Shown: positions 1-12,746 of the stretch, in pieces
Numbering within the stretch: the first letter of the stretch is position 1
How the letters are laid out: each line of letters begins with the position of its first letter
NCBI GenBank assembly: GCA_963854835.1
Contig: OY978529.1
Span: forward strand, 38,002,055-38,066,054
From: Megamerina dolium
Lineage: Eukaryota > Arthropoda > Insecta > Diptera > Megamerinidae
DNA length: 64,000 nucleotides
Reading direction: 5' to 3'
Program-made: the position numbers and the translations under genes
The notes under the pieces: model-generated
Told to the model about the DNA's origin: nothing
Database searches by the model: none
What the model saw: the letters and a program-made list of their open reading frames with translations, nothing else

Positions 1-940
1 GTTTATAAATATTGTATCATACAACTAAATCGCATGACATTTTATACAATTAGATATGAAGGAAAAATGTGAAATATCAAGAAAAATTGTACAATATAAA
101 AAATGACATGTTCATCTTGTAAATTGATAAATGTTACATATATAACAGATTTGAATAATTGATCACACAATATATTTGAATGGAAAGAGGAAAAATCTGA
201 CCTGAGCTGGACTATTTTGTTTTCATTCTGTTTGAAACATAAACTCACAGAAATAATAACTTAAAGGAAAGATTCAATCTTTCTCTTTCCAAGTTTGTGT
301 AAAATATGTGTATTTTTGATAAAATAAAGAATTTTCATCCGATCTGCTAAAAACCACCATGAAATAGAAATATAGTTGGCTGCTGCCTAAGGGGGCTTTT
401 CACTATTTATGACGATCGTCAGATGGTTTAACGATTTTAAATGGGGTCGTATATTTATGTCTGTGTTTTTATGTGGTGCATTCTGTGACATGATTCTCCT
501 TGATTCTTGTCGATGTGCTTCATTGGACTGCAATCAATAGTAGGATGAACTTTTTGGATCGATGGGTGATGCTGTTAACATTGGTGAACCAGTGCTTGGA
601 CCTCTTAAACGAACTGCACAAGATTTTTTGCTACCAGTCATCAGTGATGATGGAAACTGAAATTATTTTTATAAGCCAGAGATCAGACAACATTTAAAAC
701 AATCGACTTTTCCTAGTGAATCGACTCCAAAGAAATCAAAGACGGTACAAAAAAAGTTAGGTCCACGATTTTTTTGGGATTCGAAGAGTATAATACTCAT
801 CGATTGTTTTTGCAGAAAGCAAAAGCAACACTACTGTCTGTACTGTAACTAGTAAGTGATTGGGTTGATTCGATAAGAAAATGAAATCAACACAATTTGT
901 CTGTGAGCTATGTTTTTTTAATGAATAAAATGACTTCGAA
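1..940. other. AT-rich intronic sequence, nothing recognised
   Basis: Short open frames only, with no domain-like peptide and no repeat structure. I see nothing functional here. Confidence 0.4.
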
Positions 941-1945
941 ACTCGTATGGATTACTAGGCGGCCTTCACGGATATTGAGAGAGCCTTAAGCAGTCTTCAT
1001 CTCAAGGTCATCACGGATGTTCTTGTATGTCCTGAGGTGGAGGAAACACTTAGCAAATGGGAAAAACGGCTGTTAAAAGATGTGCATCTGAGCTGGGTGG
1101 AACCACTGATACAAGTTCGGTAAGAAAAGGACCTCCACAAGGAGGGGCACTCTCCTCTGTTCTATTGAACAAAGCCCTAAGGAACATCATTCAAATACGT
1201 GTCAACATTTCATCAAGATAGCCAAAAGATAGGGACCTAATATTGTTATCCATTAGTTTTGAAAAAACAAGCTCTTTATCTATGAGTGGTCCTGGACAGT
1301 AATTTAAAATTGACGAAAATTAGTAGGGTTGAGAAAGCTGGCACTGCACTCTATGCCTGCAAAGGAAGAGGATTAAATCAAAATTGTTTGCTGGATTTTC
1401 AAGGCAGATATGAGGCCAATCCTTTTGTAAAATGTATTAACCTGGTGGATCGCACTTACTAAATCCTTTCAAATCAAACTTCTTCAAGAAATAAAAAAAA
1501 AGCGGGAACTTTGGAACTAGAAGTACTTTTACATTTTACTCTGCTTGACTTACTTGGTGAGCAGATGGCGGCCAACTCCACATAACGACGCGTGTATATT
1601 GAATAATTTTACCATTGAAACATCACATGATTATATCAAGTCTACATATGTCTTTGAACGGGAATTCCCGTTTACCATCTCTGACAGCTACGCCTTTCCT
1701 ACGAACGGAAAGTCTTGTCGTTTGATTACGCACACATCTTTATTTGTTGTTCTAAGCTTGATAGAAGGGCGCGAAACAAGAACCTCAACTTTAATATTTC
1801 ATTTCGTTTGCCTGACCACTGTAATGTGTTGCAGGTAGAAGTTAAAGCTATTCGTACTGCACTCACTTGGATCAAACAGATCACTGTCTCCCACAGTTAC
1901 ATTTGCATCCTGAGTGACAGCCAAGCTGCATGGATTGATTGATTT
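941..1945 (+). pseudogene. Decayed LINE fragment: reverse transcriptase plus RNase H (LOA/I/Jockey-like group)
   Basis: Three blocks in the right order identify a dead non-LTR retrotransposon. Near 958 the peptide AFTDIERAL matches the AFLDIEGAF metal-binding block of the RT. At about 1120-1165 KGPPQGGALSSVLLN is the RT motif B region. At about 1320-1370 VEKAGTALYACKG resembles the thumb-region AKKAxxALYxCK motif. At 1835-1940 VEVKAIRTALTW followed by ILSDSQAAW is the RNase H E and D region. The YADD block is not found, and stops and frameshifts separate the blocks. Internal sequence has been lost, because the distances are shorter than in an intact element. The clade assignment rests on the presence of RNase H after RT. 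No ends or target duplications were seen. Confidence 0.7.
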
Positions 1946-1959
1946 CAAATTTCAAAGTT

Positions 1960-2850
1960 TCACCAAGTTTCAAAAAGATGGACTGAAAAATAACGGTACT
2001 TTCTGTACAAATTTTCTTATTCCAAACAACTTTTGTATGGGAGCTAAATTTATGAACAAATTAATTTGAAATTTTATGCAAAAATTCTGAAAGATTTCGA
2101 AGTTTCAGAATGAAGCATTGAAAAAGAACAATATCTCCCATACAAATTTCTTGATTTTCATGTAAATAAATCTATATTTTATATGTAAAATATATTCAAA
2201 TATCAACAGAATGACTTAAAATTTTGTGCGAAAATTTATTTTGATGAACAAATACAAGTTCTGCATTTTCAAAATGGTGCTTTAAAAATATCGATACTTT
2301 CTATAAAAATTCCATTCTTTAGATTAATATTTATATGGGAGCTATGTTTATTTCCAAAAGTGCATGATTTCGAATTTGGTGTGGAATTCTCTTTTAATGG
2401 ATGAATAAGATTCACAAAGTTTCAGAATGGTACATTGAAGAATAACGGTACTTGCTATACAAACTTCGACATTCTTATATCAACTAAATTAACATTTTGT
2501 ATGAAACATATATTTATTTATGAACGGAATGGCTTAAAATGTTGTGCATTATTTTGTTTTCATAAAAAAGTCAGAGTTTGGAATAATTCATTGAAAAATA
2601 ACGGTAACTTCCATACGAATTTCATACTTTAAAGCAAATTTTGTATGCGTTCTATATATGTATTATATATATTTATAATTAGAATGATTTCATATTTTGT
2701 ATGAAGTTATATTTTCATGAAAAAGTAAAATGTCTAAAGTGCCGCAATAATACAATGAAAATAACGGTACTTTCCATATAAATTTCGTTATGACTTTTGT
2801 AAATATATTGTGGAATGGAATGATTTCAAATCTTGTGTGTAGCATGAATA
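1960..2850 (+). repeat. Degenerate tandem array, ~155-bp unit (family C)
   Basis: A phrase like AATAACGGTACTTTCCATAC recurs at about 1989, 2128, 2286, 2441, 2597 and 2760, that is every 139-163 bp. It comes with a companion TTTGTATGGGAGCTA-like phrase and AAGTTTCAGAATG. Units are strongly diverged. The open frames over it are by-products. Confidence 0.7.
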
Positions 2851-4990
2851 CATATTGAGTATATGTATTTGGTCCGCGAAGCTGTTCAAGTCGTGTCGAG
2901 TTGCTCTCAAAGTTAGTTTTAATTTAAGAGGTGTACATTTGAAATTTTTAGCGTTGACCCAAGTTAGTCTTTATTTTTTATTACAATACTTATTGATCAA
3001 CCATCGTACAGTTTCTACAATCTGGAAATATGTGAATTGAATAGATTTGAATTGAATTGAATCCTCTTTAAGCAATATTTAATATTGTGTATTATGTCTA
3101 GTTAATGTCTAGTTAAACTATAATATACCAAGAGATGCCACAAAAGGGGGAGTAATTCCCTCGAGAACAGCACAAGCTCAGAATGTTAAATATTACTGCC
3201 ACAATTCTACGAATTAATCCAATAATATTTCTTTGAATAAAATTACGAATAATGATTGTGACGAGAATGCATTTTGAAACTTTTGCACAATATTCGCATA
3301 TACTTTGTATATAAGAAAGCTTATCAAAATATTGTTTTTAAATCTATTCGTACCTATGTGTGAATTCAAAAGAAAAATCATAATTATATGACTACTTGAT
3401 TTGAATTTGAATAAATAAAGTCAAACCAAATAAATGTAATAAAAAAAGGAACCACTGCGAAATATATCTTTACATGGTGGAGATAGATAGATAGGTGCTT
3501 GTATAAAGAAGAGCATGAAAATAAAATCAACATGAGTAAATAACAAGAAGAACAATAAGTAGCAGCAGTAGTAGATGCGAAAGCAGCGTAGAAGTCGCAT
3601 AGTACTTATTCGTATGCTATGCAAACAAATTGAAACTTTTGCGCCGAAAAATATGCAAAAGAAATACTATACAAGTATGTGAGAGTATATATTGTATTTG
3701 CAAGATATAAGTTGGAGTGTGCGAGGAAGAAAAAAGAAAAATGCATATCCTTATAACTAAATGTTTGTAGCACACATACAAATATATTGAATGAAAGGTT
3801 GTGATCAACTACTGTCATATGTACTCGTGTAGGTATTACTTGTGTATTCGTAAATGGATGAATGTAAATACGACATACCCATTTATTCATATATGAGAAG
3901 CTAGTAAAATATGTTGCGCACGTTTGCTGTCAAGAAGCAAAGAAAGAAAAAGAAATCTATATGAAAATTCAACATGGGAAATTTACAAGTGGCAGTGAAG
4001 ACGATACACATACAGAGAGTAGAAAAAAAAATCGAAACATATCCAAAAGGAGCGTTAGAGTATAAATATACAAATATAGAAGAGTCAACGAAATGGATAT
4101 GCTCGAGTAAATAAGATGCTAGCAAAGATAAAGAAGTAGTACCTACCTAAGTAGTACCAAGATGTTGCAAAAAGAATATATAATTCTTTTTTTTCTTGCT
4201 TTTATTCTATTTTTTGATAAAATACAAAAAAAAAAAAAAAATACAATATTATACCATGTCATATGACAAGTCAATACGATTGCTTACACGTCATGCATTC
4301 ATATTTATTCGAGTATTTATGTGTATGGGTGAGTGAATAATGATATGTATGAATTTCAGTCAAATTGTATAATTTGAATGTAATCTAGTACCTAGTACCT
4401 ACTCGTATGTGCATGAATATTACTTATGAGTGTTCGAAGAAATGTTATGAAAAGCTCATGTACAATTTTTTTGTCAAAAATCTCTAAGCATAAAAGAAGT
4501 GAAAAGGGCACTTGAACAAACGACAAAAAATATGCAAGAGAAAAAAATAGTATGAAAGTACACCCAAAGGATATGATATGTCAGTCAATAAGAAATTACA
4601 TTTCATATATGCATTTGTGTGCATTAGGTTAGTTGATTGTATCCTCTCTCTCTCTCTCTCACCTAACATTCAACACTTCAACTAGAAATTATACACCCTC
4701 TTACAGCGGAGTGTTATGGAAGAGATAAACAAATTTTGGTTGCTTCATTTCTTAACATTCTTTGAGATTTGTGTTCTGAAATGTATGAATGACGAATGCA
4801 CGTGAGTATGTTTTTGTGACTTTTGTGACCATTTGTATGCGAGTACTTGTGCATTTCCGAAAATTGCAATTTGCAAAATCAAAATTCAGTTGATATGCTC
4901 AGTGCGGTGAAGTACGCGTACTCGTATTCATATTATAAAAATGTATTTTTTATTTATTTTGGAATTGAGTTAATCAACATGTTACTGAGA
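2851..4990. other. AT-rich intronic sequence with short simple repeats
   Basis: No coding or TE signature was recognised. There is a short CT run at about 4643-4661, A-runs near 4226, and several ATAC/GTAT-type patches common in tephritid introns. Confidence 0.4.
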
Positions 4991-4994
4991 TGTT

Positions 4995-5205
4995 TTTAAC
5001 TTGGGGAAAAAGTATCGGTCTTTATACTATCACAAAACAAATATTTTGGTTTGGGGGAAAAGTACCGAACCTTTATATCAGCACACCATCGACCTATGTA
5101 TTTCTAGGTTGAAGAAAAATATTGGACTTTTATATTATCATTTTATTAGTGTAGTTGTCAGTTGATGGAAAAAGTATCGGACTTTTGTATCAGCGCATTA
5201 TGCGC
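4995..5205 (+). repeat. Four-copy tandem repeat, ~50-58-bp unit
   Basis: The phrase GGAAAAAGTATCGGTCTTTA recurs, with substitutions, at about 5003, 5055, 5111 and 5165. Each copy is followed by a TATCAGCRCA-like phrase. Confidence 0.6.
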
Positions 5206-5852
5206 TAATGTTTTTTTTTCTCCTTATTTGCTTTCATACAATGTTTTTTTGTTAAAAAAAAAAAACAAAAATAAGTCTATTGAGCATAACGAGTCGGCAT
5301 GCTGTGTCTCCACTGATTTCGATTTTGATTATATGCTCAATATATGTAAGATACTCATATATACATATGTATATGGTAGTATTTTATACTTAAAATACAT
5401 ATGCAAATATGTGTATGTGTATAAGGTATGTTTGTATATATGTGTGTATATTTGTACTTGTGAAGTCTCTTAGGCATTGCTTTTAGTAATTTGCGTTTGT
5501 GCATGTGATTTGAATATTTATTAGAGATGCTGCGGCTTGACTGCTAGATTGAGTAAACATTCAAATCTATATAGGTAAATATTTACGTGAGTATTGCAGT
5601 GGATATTTATCTCATGAAATCATCTCATAGTACACAGATTTACATATATCTTCATTTTATTTAAATACAAGTAAATCTGCCTACATATTATTTAAGATAA
5701 AATGTTGGTGAAAATTTAATATTACTTTAAGTTAATAAAATAAATAGTGAGCATGGAGGGGACTTGCAAAAAGTTAGGCAATCATAATCCCGAAAATTTC
5801 CAAATTATATAGAAAAAGACTCATTCACATAGTGAGCTCAGAAACTAAGGAT
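5206..5852. other. AT-rich intronic sequence, nothing recognised
   Basis: Contains TATA/TGTATG simple patches (5345-5460) and no protein-like frame beyond low-complexity stretches. Confidence 0.4.
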
Positions 5853-5865
5853 TGTACCACCCTAA

Positions 5866-6231
5866 AAAAAAAATAAATAAATATGTGGCACTTAAAGCTC
5901 CAAAGGGCTCATTGGCCGAGCTTCTCTTCCATTACTGTTGTGCGTCTTACATTTGGACAGTATTAGAAGGGAGCTACTTATTTTAACTGGTTCCGAACGG
6001 CAGAACACTTGTGACATCACTTTTTCTGAGCTTTGTCACAGAGTTCTTTTAGAAGCTTTTTCATGGCAAGTTGTTACTGTCGGAAGAATTGCCAATTGCT
6101 TGGCGACAGGTGGGTACCATTCGAAAGAAAAATCTTATCGATATTAAATTTGTTATGCATCAGCCGGGGATTGAACCACGACCTACAGATCAGAAGGCGA
6201 GCACGCTAACCACTGAGCTACGGCACTGAGC
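5866..6231 (-). mobile_element. tRNA-derived SINE, copy 1
   Basis: The tRNA-like head lies at the right end (minus strand: TAGCTCAGTGG A box, GGTTCAATCCC B box). The body contains the conserved stretches around GGTACCCACCTGTCG and GTTCTGCCGTTCGGAAC. The tail, at the left end, is T-rich in SINE sense (ATTTATTTATTTTTTT-like). Direct repeats TGTACCACCCTAA (5853-5865) and TGTACCATCCTAA (6232-6244), with one mismatch, fix the ends. Unit length is 366 bp. The open frames across it are shadows. Confidence 0.85.
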
Positions 6232-6501
6232 TGTACCATCCTAACTTGTATTTTTTTGGTTATAGAATTAAATTTTGTAACTTTTGCTTTTGAAACATTT
6301 TAATAAAATCATAAAAAACAAATCTACAGAAACATAGAGAAAGACAGTCATATGATGCAATAAAATAACTTGCAGTGTCGTAAGAAAATATTAATTTTCA
6401 TATAATTTGAGCTGTAATTTTAAACAGCTGTAGAATTGTTAATTATGATTTTAATAAAACACTTTTAAGGTGAAAGCTTTCAGTAAGGACTATATGAAAT
6501 A

Positions 6502-6707
6502 CACCTATGCCTCGCTATACGGCCTTTCGTAGTTATTGTACTTGGAATTTGCGGTCCACAATGTTTCATTATACGTCCCAAATGATTAGCTTTTAGGACG
6601 TTGTACAGCATAAATACTGAACTACTTAATGTAAAAAACAATGGATTCATTATAAGGCTTTTCTTGTAACAGCTGACTATTACGGGGCGCATAGCGAGGT
6701 ACGGGTA
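6502..6707. mobile_element. pogo-like MITE with imperfect ~25-bp TIRs and TA duplication
   Basis: The left end CACCTATGCCTCGCTATACG pairs with the right end, whose reverse complement is TACCCGTACCTCGCTATGCG. Both are flanked by TA (6500-6501, 6708-6709). There is no coding capacity. The TA target and CGCTATACGG-type ends suggest a pogo/Tigger or other Tc1-mariner parent. The parent is not in the window. Confidence 0.55.
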
Positions 6708-6857
6708 TATTATGGACTCAGAAAAATTTATGATTTATTCCTATTTGAATGTAGAAAATTTCGAGTGTATATAAATACATATTTAAATCCATGAAGGTAG
6801 GAAAACAATTATTAAAAGATTTGAAATTAGCCTGGAAGGGCTTTATAAATTTTTATA

Positions 6858-7222
6858 AAAAAAAAAAATAAATATGTGTCACTTAAAGCCCCAAAGGGCT
6901 CATTGGCCGAGCTTCTCTTCCATTACGGTTGTGCGTCTTAAATTTTGGACAGTATTAGAATGGACCTACTTATTTTAGCCGGTTCCGAACGGCAGAACAC
7001 TTGTGACATCACTTTTTCTGAGCTTTGTCACAGAGTTCTTTTTAGAAGCTTTTTCATGGCAAGTTGTTACTGTCGGAAGAATTGCCAATTGCTTGCCGAC
7101 AGGTGGGTACCGTTCGAAAGAAAAATCTTTCGATATTAAATTTGTTATGCATCAGCCGGGTATTGAACCACGACCTACAGATCAGAAGGCGAACACACTA
7201 ACCACTGAGCTACGGCACCCAC
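6858..7222 (-). mobile_element. tRNA-derived SINE, copy 2
   Basis: Same family and orientation as the copy at 5866, and very similar to it by eye. Its own direct repeat ATTTTTATA (6849-6857 and 7223-7231) shows it is an independent insertion and not a tandem duplicate. The head start GTGGGTGCCGTAG is intact at the right end. The A box is TAGCTCAGTGG and the B box GGTTCAATACC. Confidence 0.85.
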
Positions 7223-9404
7223 ATTTTTATAGACACATAAAATTTCACGATTGCTTCCTTACTTAAACTCTTCACTCTTTTCACTCTTTTGGTAATAAAT
7301 TGTATATGAATATTTTAATCAAAACCATACTAATAAAATCTGTATCGGACCTTAAAGAGCCTTTATTATTAAATCAAGAATTTATATTTATTTTCCATTG
7401 ATTTTCACCATTTTTATAAGAACAATGGTTATATGAAAAACATCATTAAAATATAAGAAGCCTAGAAAAAAAAAAAAAAGAAAAAGAAGACAATCTTAAT
7501 TAGTGTACTCAAAAAAAAAAAAAAAATAATGCTTGTATATATTCTTTTATCCCAATTAGTTCACTTCACTTAACCAATTTCATTGCTTACCTTAAATTAA
7601 CGTCTTACTTATGACTCTTATTGTATGGACTACTACTACTTAGCTCCCTACTTTTATACAGGGATGATATCTATACACTAATGCAGGTACCTACAGTTGC
7701 TTGCTCATTTAGTATTATTAGCACACTTGATAATAATTTGCTGTATTACCTTCAAAAGGATAATAACCAAACAAACATCTATGTACTTTAGTTTCTTCTA
7801 TCTTCAACATGATTATTTATGGTAGTTTATAAAAGTCACTGGAGTGAGTTAGCAGTAGGGTGAATGAAAAAGGGAAAAATGCAAGCTATTTATCCGGAAG
7901 ATTCTCTTTGAGCCAATAATCCTATTGTTTCACTGAGCTGATACTGATAGTTAGCTCATCATTTTTATCATAATCATCATCATCATCATCATTATAAGCA
8001 TCAACAACATCATTATCTGTAGTATCATCAGCAGCAACAGCAGCAGCAATAGCAGTAGTAAGTATAATTTTTTATCCTAAAAGCTTAATTGTTGATCCTT
8101 TGTTGCCGTTGTTGTTGTTGTTGTTGTCAAGTTGTTGTTGTGAATCGAATCGAGCTAAAGAAGTGTAAAATTAACCCACCTTTTTCATAGATATTATATA
8201 TGTATGTACTATACATACCTTCCGTTTTTGTTTTTTTGTATTCGTGATAGAAAAAGGATTTTTCAACAAAATCACTGCCAGCAAAAAAGAAGAAAAAAAA
8301 AAAAGAGCAGAATTTTTAATAGCACAATAGCCGTATCGGCTATGAGTCTATAATGCTTAGGCATGTTGTTGTTTTGGTTTTCCTTGGCTTTTTTTGTTAT
8401 TATCTTCTTATTTTTGCTCCTTTATTTATTTATACCTTTTTTTCGTACTTGTGGCTGATAACCGGTTAGATTGGATAATTTGTTAAATAGTACCAGGGTA
8501 AGTGGTTACACAGAAAAATTAGTAGATTATTGGTAGGGGCAGTGTATGTGTATGAGCATATCAGATATCATATAATGTAATAGTGAACTGGGTGTATGAG
8601 TAAAACTTGAGTGAATGATAATTTATGTTACTTATAATAACATAAAGAAATTCACATATAAATATTTTACTTTGAAGCATCTGATATTTAAATCTTTAAA
8701 TAAATTGAAGGAATCACAATCATGTTGAAATACATCAAGTAATCCAAAATTTATCATTAAAATTCGAAACAAATGCATTGCAAGACGCTCATATAGCGTA
8801 AAAGATCTTTTACGTCGAAATGCTTTGACTTTTGAATTAACTCTTTCCTAATAAATAAGATACCCATAATATTTCCTCTGCAGGCTGTTCTAAATTAGGC
8901 AGTCAAAGAGAACATATAGACTTTCAGATGAAAAGAGAATAAGAGTTAGCATTTTAAAAATGACTCATGGTCTTCATGTGGCGGTCATGTTCTGGGTCAT
9001 ATCAAATTGATTCAAAGAAAGAGCTCCACAAGATCTGTTATATGGTACACGGGAGGATAAATTCAAGAAAACGACGAATGTGTGGATGGATATGGGCTAT
9101 AGATAGAATTTTAATTTGTTTAGATTTTTTTTAATGTCTTAGAGATTGTCTTTTAGCTCTGATTAAAATAGTAAGTACTAGACAATATCGTATGCTACCA
9201 CTTGGGATTTTTCTTTGGGGTTGGTAGTTTAAAAAAGTGCAAATACTAGCGAAATATTCTACATGTGTTCAAAATTGATAACATCAGTCCTTAAAATGAA
9301 ACGGTATATAATAGTAGGTTATTTGCCGGACCAGAGTTGTCACATTTTAATAATTTTCGGGTTCTGGATCCAACCTCAAAAACTGCAGAAAAAGTAGTTA
9401 TAAT
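7223..9404. other. AT-rich intronic sequence with CAT and TTG/CAG simple repeats
   Basis: There is a (CAT)n run at about 7976-7998, CAG-rich sequence at 8029-8053 and (TTG)n at 8104-8130. No protein or TE signature was recognised. Confidence 0.4.
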
Positions 9405-9901
9405 AGCCTAGACAGACAGTTAATCCGAATTACCGGTGCAGTTAATCCGAATAAAATAATAACCTGATAGACGGCATTATTGCGGATTAACTTACTTACA
9501 TTACTATCACTATCAATTTCTGTCATCTGTCAATCTCGCTATGAGAAAATCTACAAGAAGTACGTGAACTGAAAACTATCAGAAACTTGTAGATTGACAT
9601 TCACAGTTCGTAATTGACAGTTGGATTTATTTGTTCGCCAATGCTTTTTATGTTGAAAACTGTTAACAATTGTTGAAAGTTCTTTGTTAACGAACACACC
9701 TAATATTTTGTAAAATAGATAGAGAAAAATTCACAATAGAAAATTTTCAGCAGTGTTGCCATCGCACATTGCCCTATTCCTCTTTTTTATTGAGAATTAA
9801 CTCATAGAGTTAATGCGGATTAGCTGCAGTTAATTTCCTAGTTAATTCGAATTAACTCGGTAATCCGGAATTAGGCACCCTAGGCTAGTCTGTCTAGGCT
9901 A
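9405..9901. mobile_element. PIF/Harbinger-type MITE, ~497 bp
   Basis: An exact inverted pair ATAGCCTAGACAGAC (9403-9417) and GTCTGTCTAGGCTAT (9888-9902) bounds the unit. If the ends are TAGCC...GGCTA, both flanks carry TAA, the 3-bp target typical of PIF/Harbinger. Just inside lie further inverted phrases built from TTAATCCG / CGGATTA and GAATTACCGG / CCGGATTAC. No transposase sequence is present. The superfamily is inferred from target size only. Confidence 0.65.
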
Positions 9902-11440
9902 TAAGAGCGAAGTTTTTTTTTTCAGAAAACTGGGTATGAAGAATCCATAGAATGGTCTGTGGGATAGTTTACTTTTATTTTTTGGAAGCTGTGTTATTCA
10001 AGAAGCACTCTTTGGTCAGTAGAAATATGATGGAGTGTACTAGGAAGTATAACACGATGTTCTGGTGATTGTGAATTTATAGGTGACTTACTGTAGGGTG
10101 TAAATACTATTGACTAACTTCTTAAGTGACCGATATTAGGTTTTAAATCTGGTACAACACAAAATCATATTGAACAATTTGTTATTTATTATCATTAAAA
10201 TCCTATTATCGAGTTGCTTGCATTAATTAAAACAAGGCAATAAGGAAGTCATTTTCCAACAAATTATTGATTTTACACAATTGTTGTGGCTTTGGTTGTG
10301 GCTTTGGTTCGCGGAAAAGTAAATTTTTCTGAATATTTATTTATATATTTATTTATTTATTTATTTTTGGTTAAATAAAAATATTTAAAGCTTTTGACAA
10401 AAAAAAAAATCTTAAATTGACAACATGTTTTTCTATTTCTCCAATTTTAATAGAATGTTTTGTAAAAAATTATAATGGTTTTTCCTAAAATTCTAAAAGT
10501 ATATAAAATTTCAAATAAAAGGATTGTTTATTCAAAAAAACTCTATGAATAATGGTTGACGTAGGAAAGAAAAAAAGTTTTCGAAAATTTTGTTGAGGCG
10601 GTGAAAGCAGAGATATTCAATTATCGACTAGTTAAGATTTGAGGCTTCTATCTCCGGTTGATGTATAAAAATGGATTATTATGGGGTAAATTTTATTTTA
10701 ATTCATTCTTCTTCTTTAATTCTTCATTTTTTTCATTGGAAATCTTGCTACTAAATCCGATAATATACAATACTTCAATAGTGTTTCTTCATTTATATAC
10801 ATTTATATACATATTCTCATATTTTTATTTATTTTCTAACACAGATATGCAACATTTTATTGCATTCTCATATATTGCATTTTTTCTTTATCATTTTTAA
10901 AGGTTCCATAAAGAGACACGTGGACATTGCATTTTTAAGTTTTTCTTTTTTAAAAAGCACCAAAAAATCCTTGACTGAAGCACGTTTTATGCTTTTTACA
11001 AAAATGTCACCATCATCACCGCTAAACAAGACTAACAATATACTATGTATAACAACAAAAAAGTATGACATGATACAATATGAAACATGCACAATAGAAT
11101 GGGTACACATAGAAATCTTTATTAGCTCACGATTCTCGAATGCTTATCAAATGTCCACACAATATGTAACTAGGTACCTACATACGAGTATGTATACAAA
11201 ATATGTACGAACAATAATAATAGATGCAACACCATCAACTCATATGAGATGGCCGCTAATAAGGCTAACAAGAATTTGAGGGAATAAAATATGCAGCAAT
11301 GATACAAAAAAGTGGAAAAAGCAAAAAAAGGAATGTATACATGGAAAAGAAGTAGAAAAATTTTCGATAAAAATCTGAGTAAGTAATGTGTAGAAGACAA
11401 AAGGGCAGCTGTAACAGGAAAGTAGAGCTTTGAGCAGTGC
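9902..11440. other. AT-rich intronic sequence, nothing recognised
   Basis: Includes a short (TTTA)n patch near 10340-10365 and many T-rich stretches. The open frames are low-complexity Phe/Ile/Tyr strings without family resemblance. Confidence 0.4.
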
Positions 11441-11459
11441 TTGTAGGCATATAGGGAAA

Positions 11460-12060
11460 GGGTTTGTAGGTAGGCACAGTCGATATGTTTCCCTAATTTT
11501 TTGCATTGAGATCTTTACATTTTTTAATATTGGAGGTAAGTTATTTTGTTCTTTCACTATATTTAATATGTAACTATAAATTATATAAATTTGTTGAAAG
11601 TTATAGGTAGGCATAGTTCTTAACCGATTCAGCCAATTTTCGAACATGTCTATTAACTAGTAAAGTTAATTGTTTATACCGAGTTTCAGTTGGATAACTT
11701 TATATTTGTGAGAGCGAACCATGAAATCACAAATTCGACAATATATTTTTGTATGGGAGGTAGGCGGTATTACGATCTGATTACGCCTATTTTTTTAATA
11801 TATATATTCTGAGGTTACACTAACTTTACGTACCAACTTTTACGTAAATAGCTTAATATTTTTTCCACAAATAATGTGAAAAAATACATTTCAAACCATA
11901 CTTTTGTATGAGAGGTAGGCGTGGTTGTTATCCGATTGCGCCCATTTTTCCATATATCTATTTTGAGGTTCGTCTAACTGTATGTAGACTGACTTTTAGT
12001 CAAATAGCTTCATATTTTTGCACTTCGAGTATGGGAGATTGGCATGGTTTTTATACGATC
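11460..12060 (-). repeat. Degenerate tandem array, ~153-bp unit (family A, reversed)
   Basis: The phrase TTTTGTATGGGAGGTAGGCG or close variants recurs, with TAGGC starting at about 11471, 11608, 11761, 11916 and 12039. Each is followed by a CCGATT..GCCCATTTTT-like phrase. It is the reverse complement of the arrays at 31.6 and 54.8 kb. Confidence 0.7.
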
Positions 12061-12675
12061 ACGACCCAAAAACTAAAATCTTCCAAACATAAGCATTTTT
12101 TCGCTATTGCTAGAGAAACATTCATGTGTGTGGGTACGCATGTTAGAAGAATTCGACGAAAAATGGGAACATCCTCTACATTTAGCAACAAAGATCCTTC
12201 CAATATTGGTGACAATAGTTGTGAAGTTGTTGGTGGTGGTGGTGGTGTTTGTATGAAATGTGCAACAAACGTGCTTCTAGTAAAATTTCTACGAATTTTT
12301 TGTTCCTTGCAACCCAATTCACTGTTTCTTCTTCTTCCTCGTCTTCTTGTTTTTCTATTGCTTCCATCTTCAAACGGTTGCAACAGTAAATTACTACAAG
12401 GACATCTAAACTAAAAAATTGCTGCCGAGAAATACCAATGGCAATCACAGAAAAAAAAAAAAATTAGAATGAGTCATACCAGCTGAAAGGAAATATGTAT
12501 TTGAGTGCATTGAGCATTGTTGGTTTCTGCGTATACGAGTGCAATAAAAATATGTAGTATGGATTGTATAGCAATTGCTAAATAAATACAACAACAACAA
12601 CAATTTTGACTATGACAACAAAAATAACAAAAAATATTCTCAGACACCAACCAGTAGCAGCACCACTAGAACCAG

Positions 12676-12683
<8 letters not shown>
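12061..12683. other. Intronic sequence with GGT/CTT-rich low complexity
   Basis: (GGT)n at about 12230-12247 and CTT-rich sequence around 12330-12350 create long but compositionally biased frames on both strands. I do not accept any as a gene. Confidence 0.4.

Positions 12684-12744
<61 letters not shown>
12684..12744. repeat. (GCA)20 trinucleotide microsatellite
   Basis: Twenty uninterrupted GCA units. They read as Ala, Ser or Gln/Cys runs in different frames, but no flanking protein-like sequence supports coding. A (TTG/TTA)n patch follows at 12788-12872. Confidence 0.95.

Positions 12745-12746
<2 letters not shown>

Noticed and set aside
12051..12448. Overlapping long frames on both strands
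   Set aside because: They run over GGT, CTT and array sequence; composition is biased and no domain is visible.
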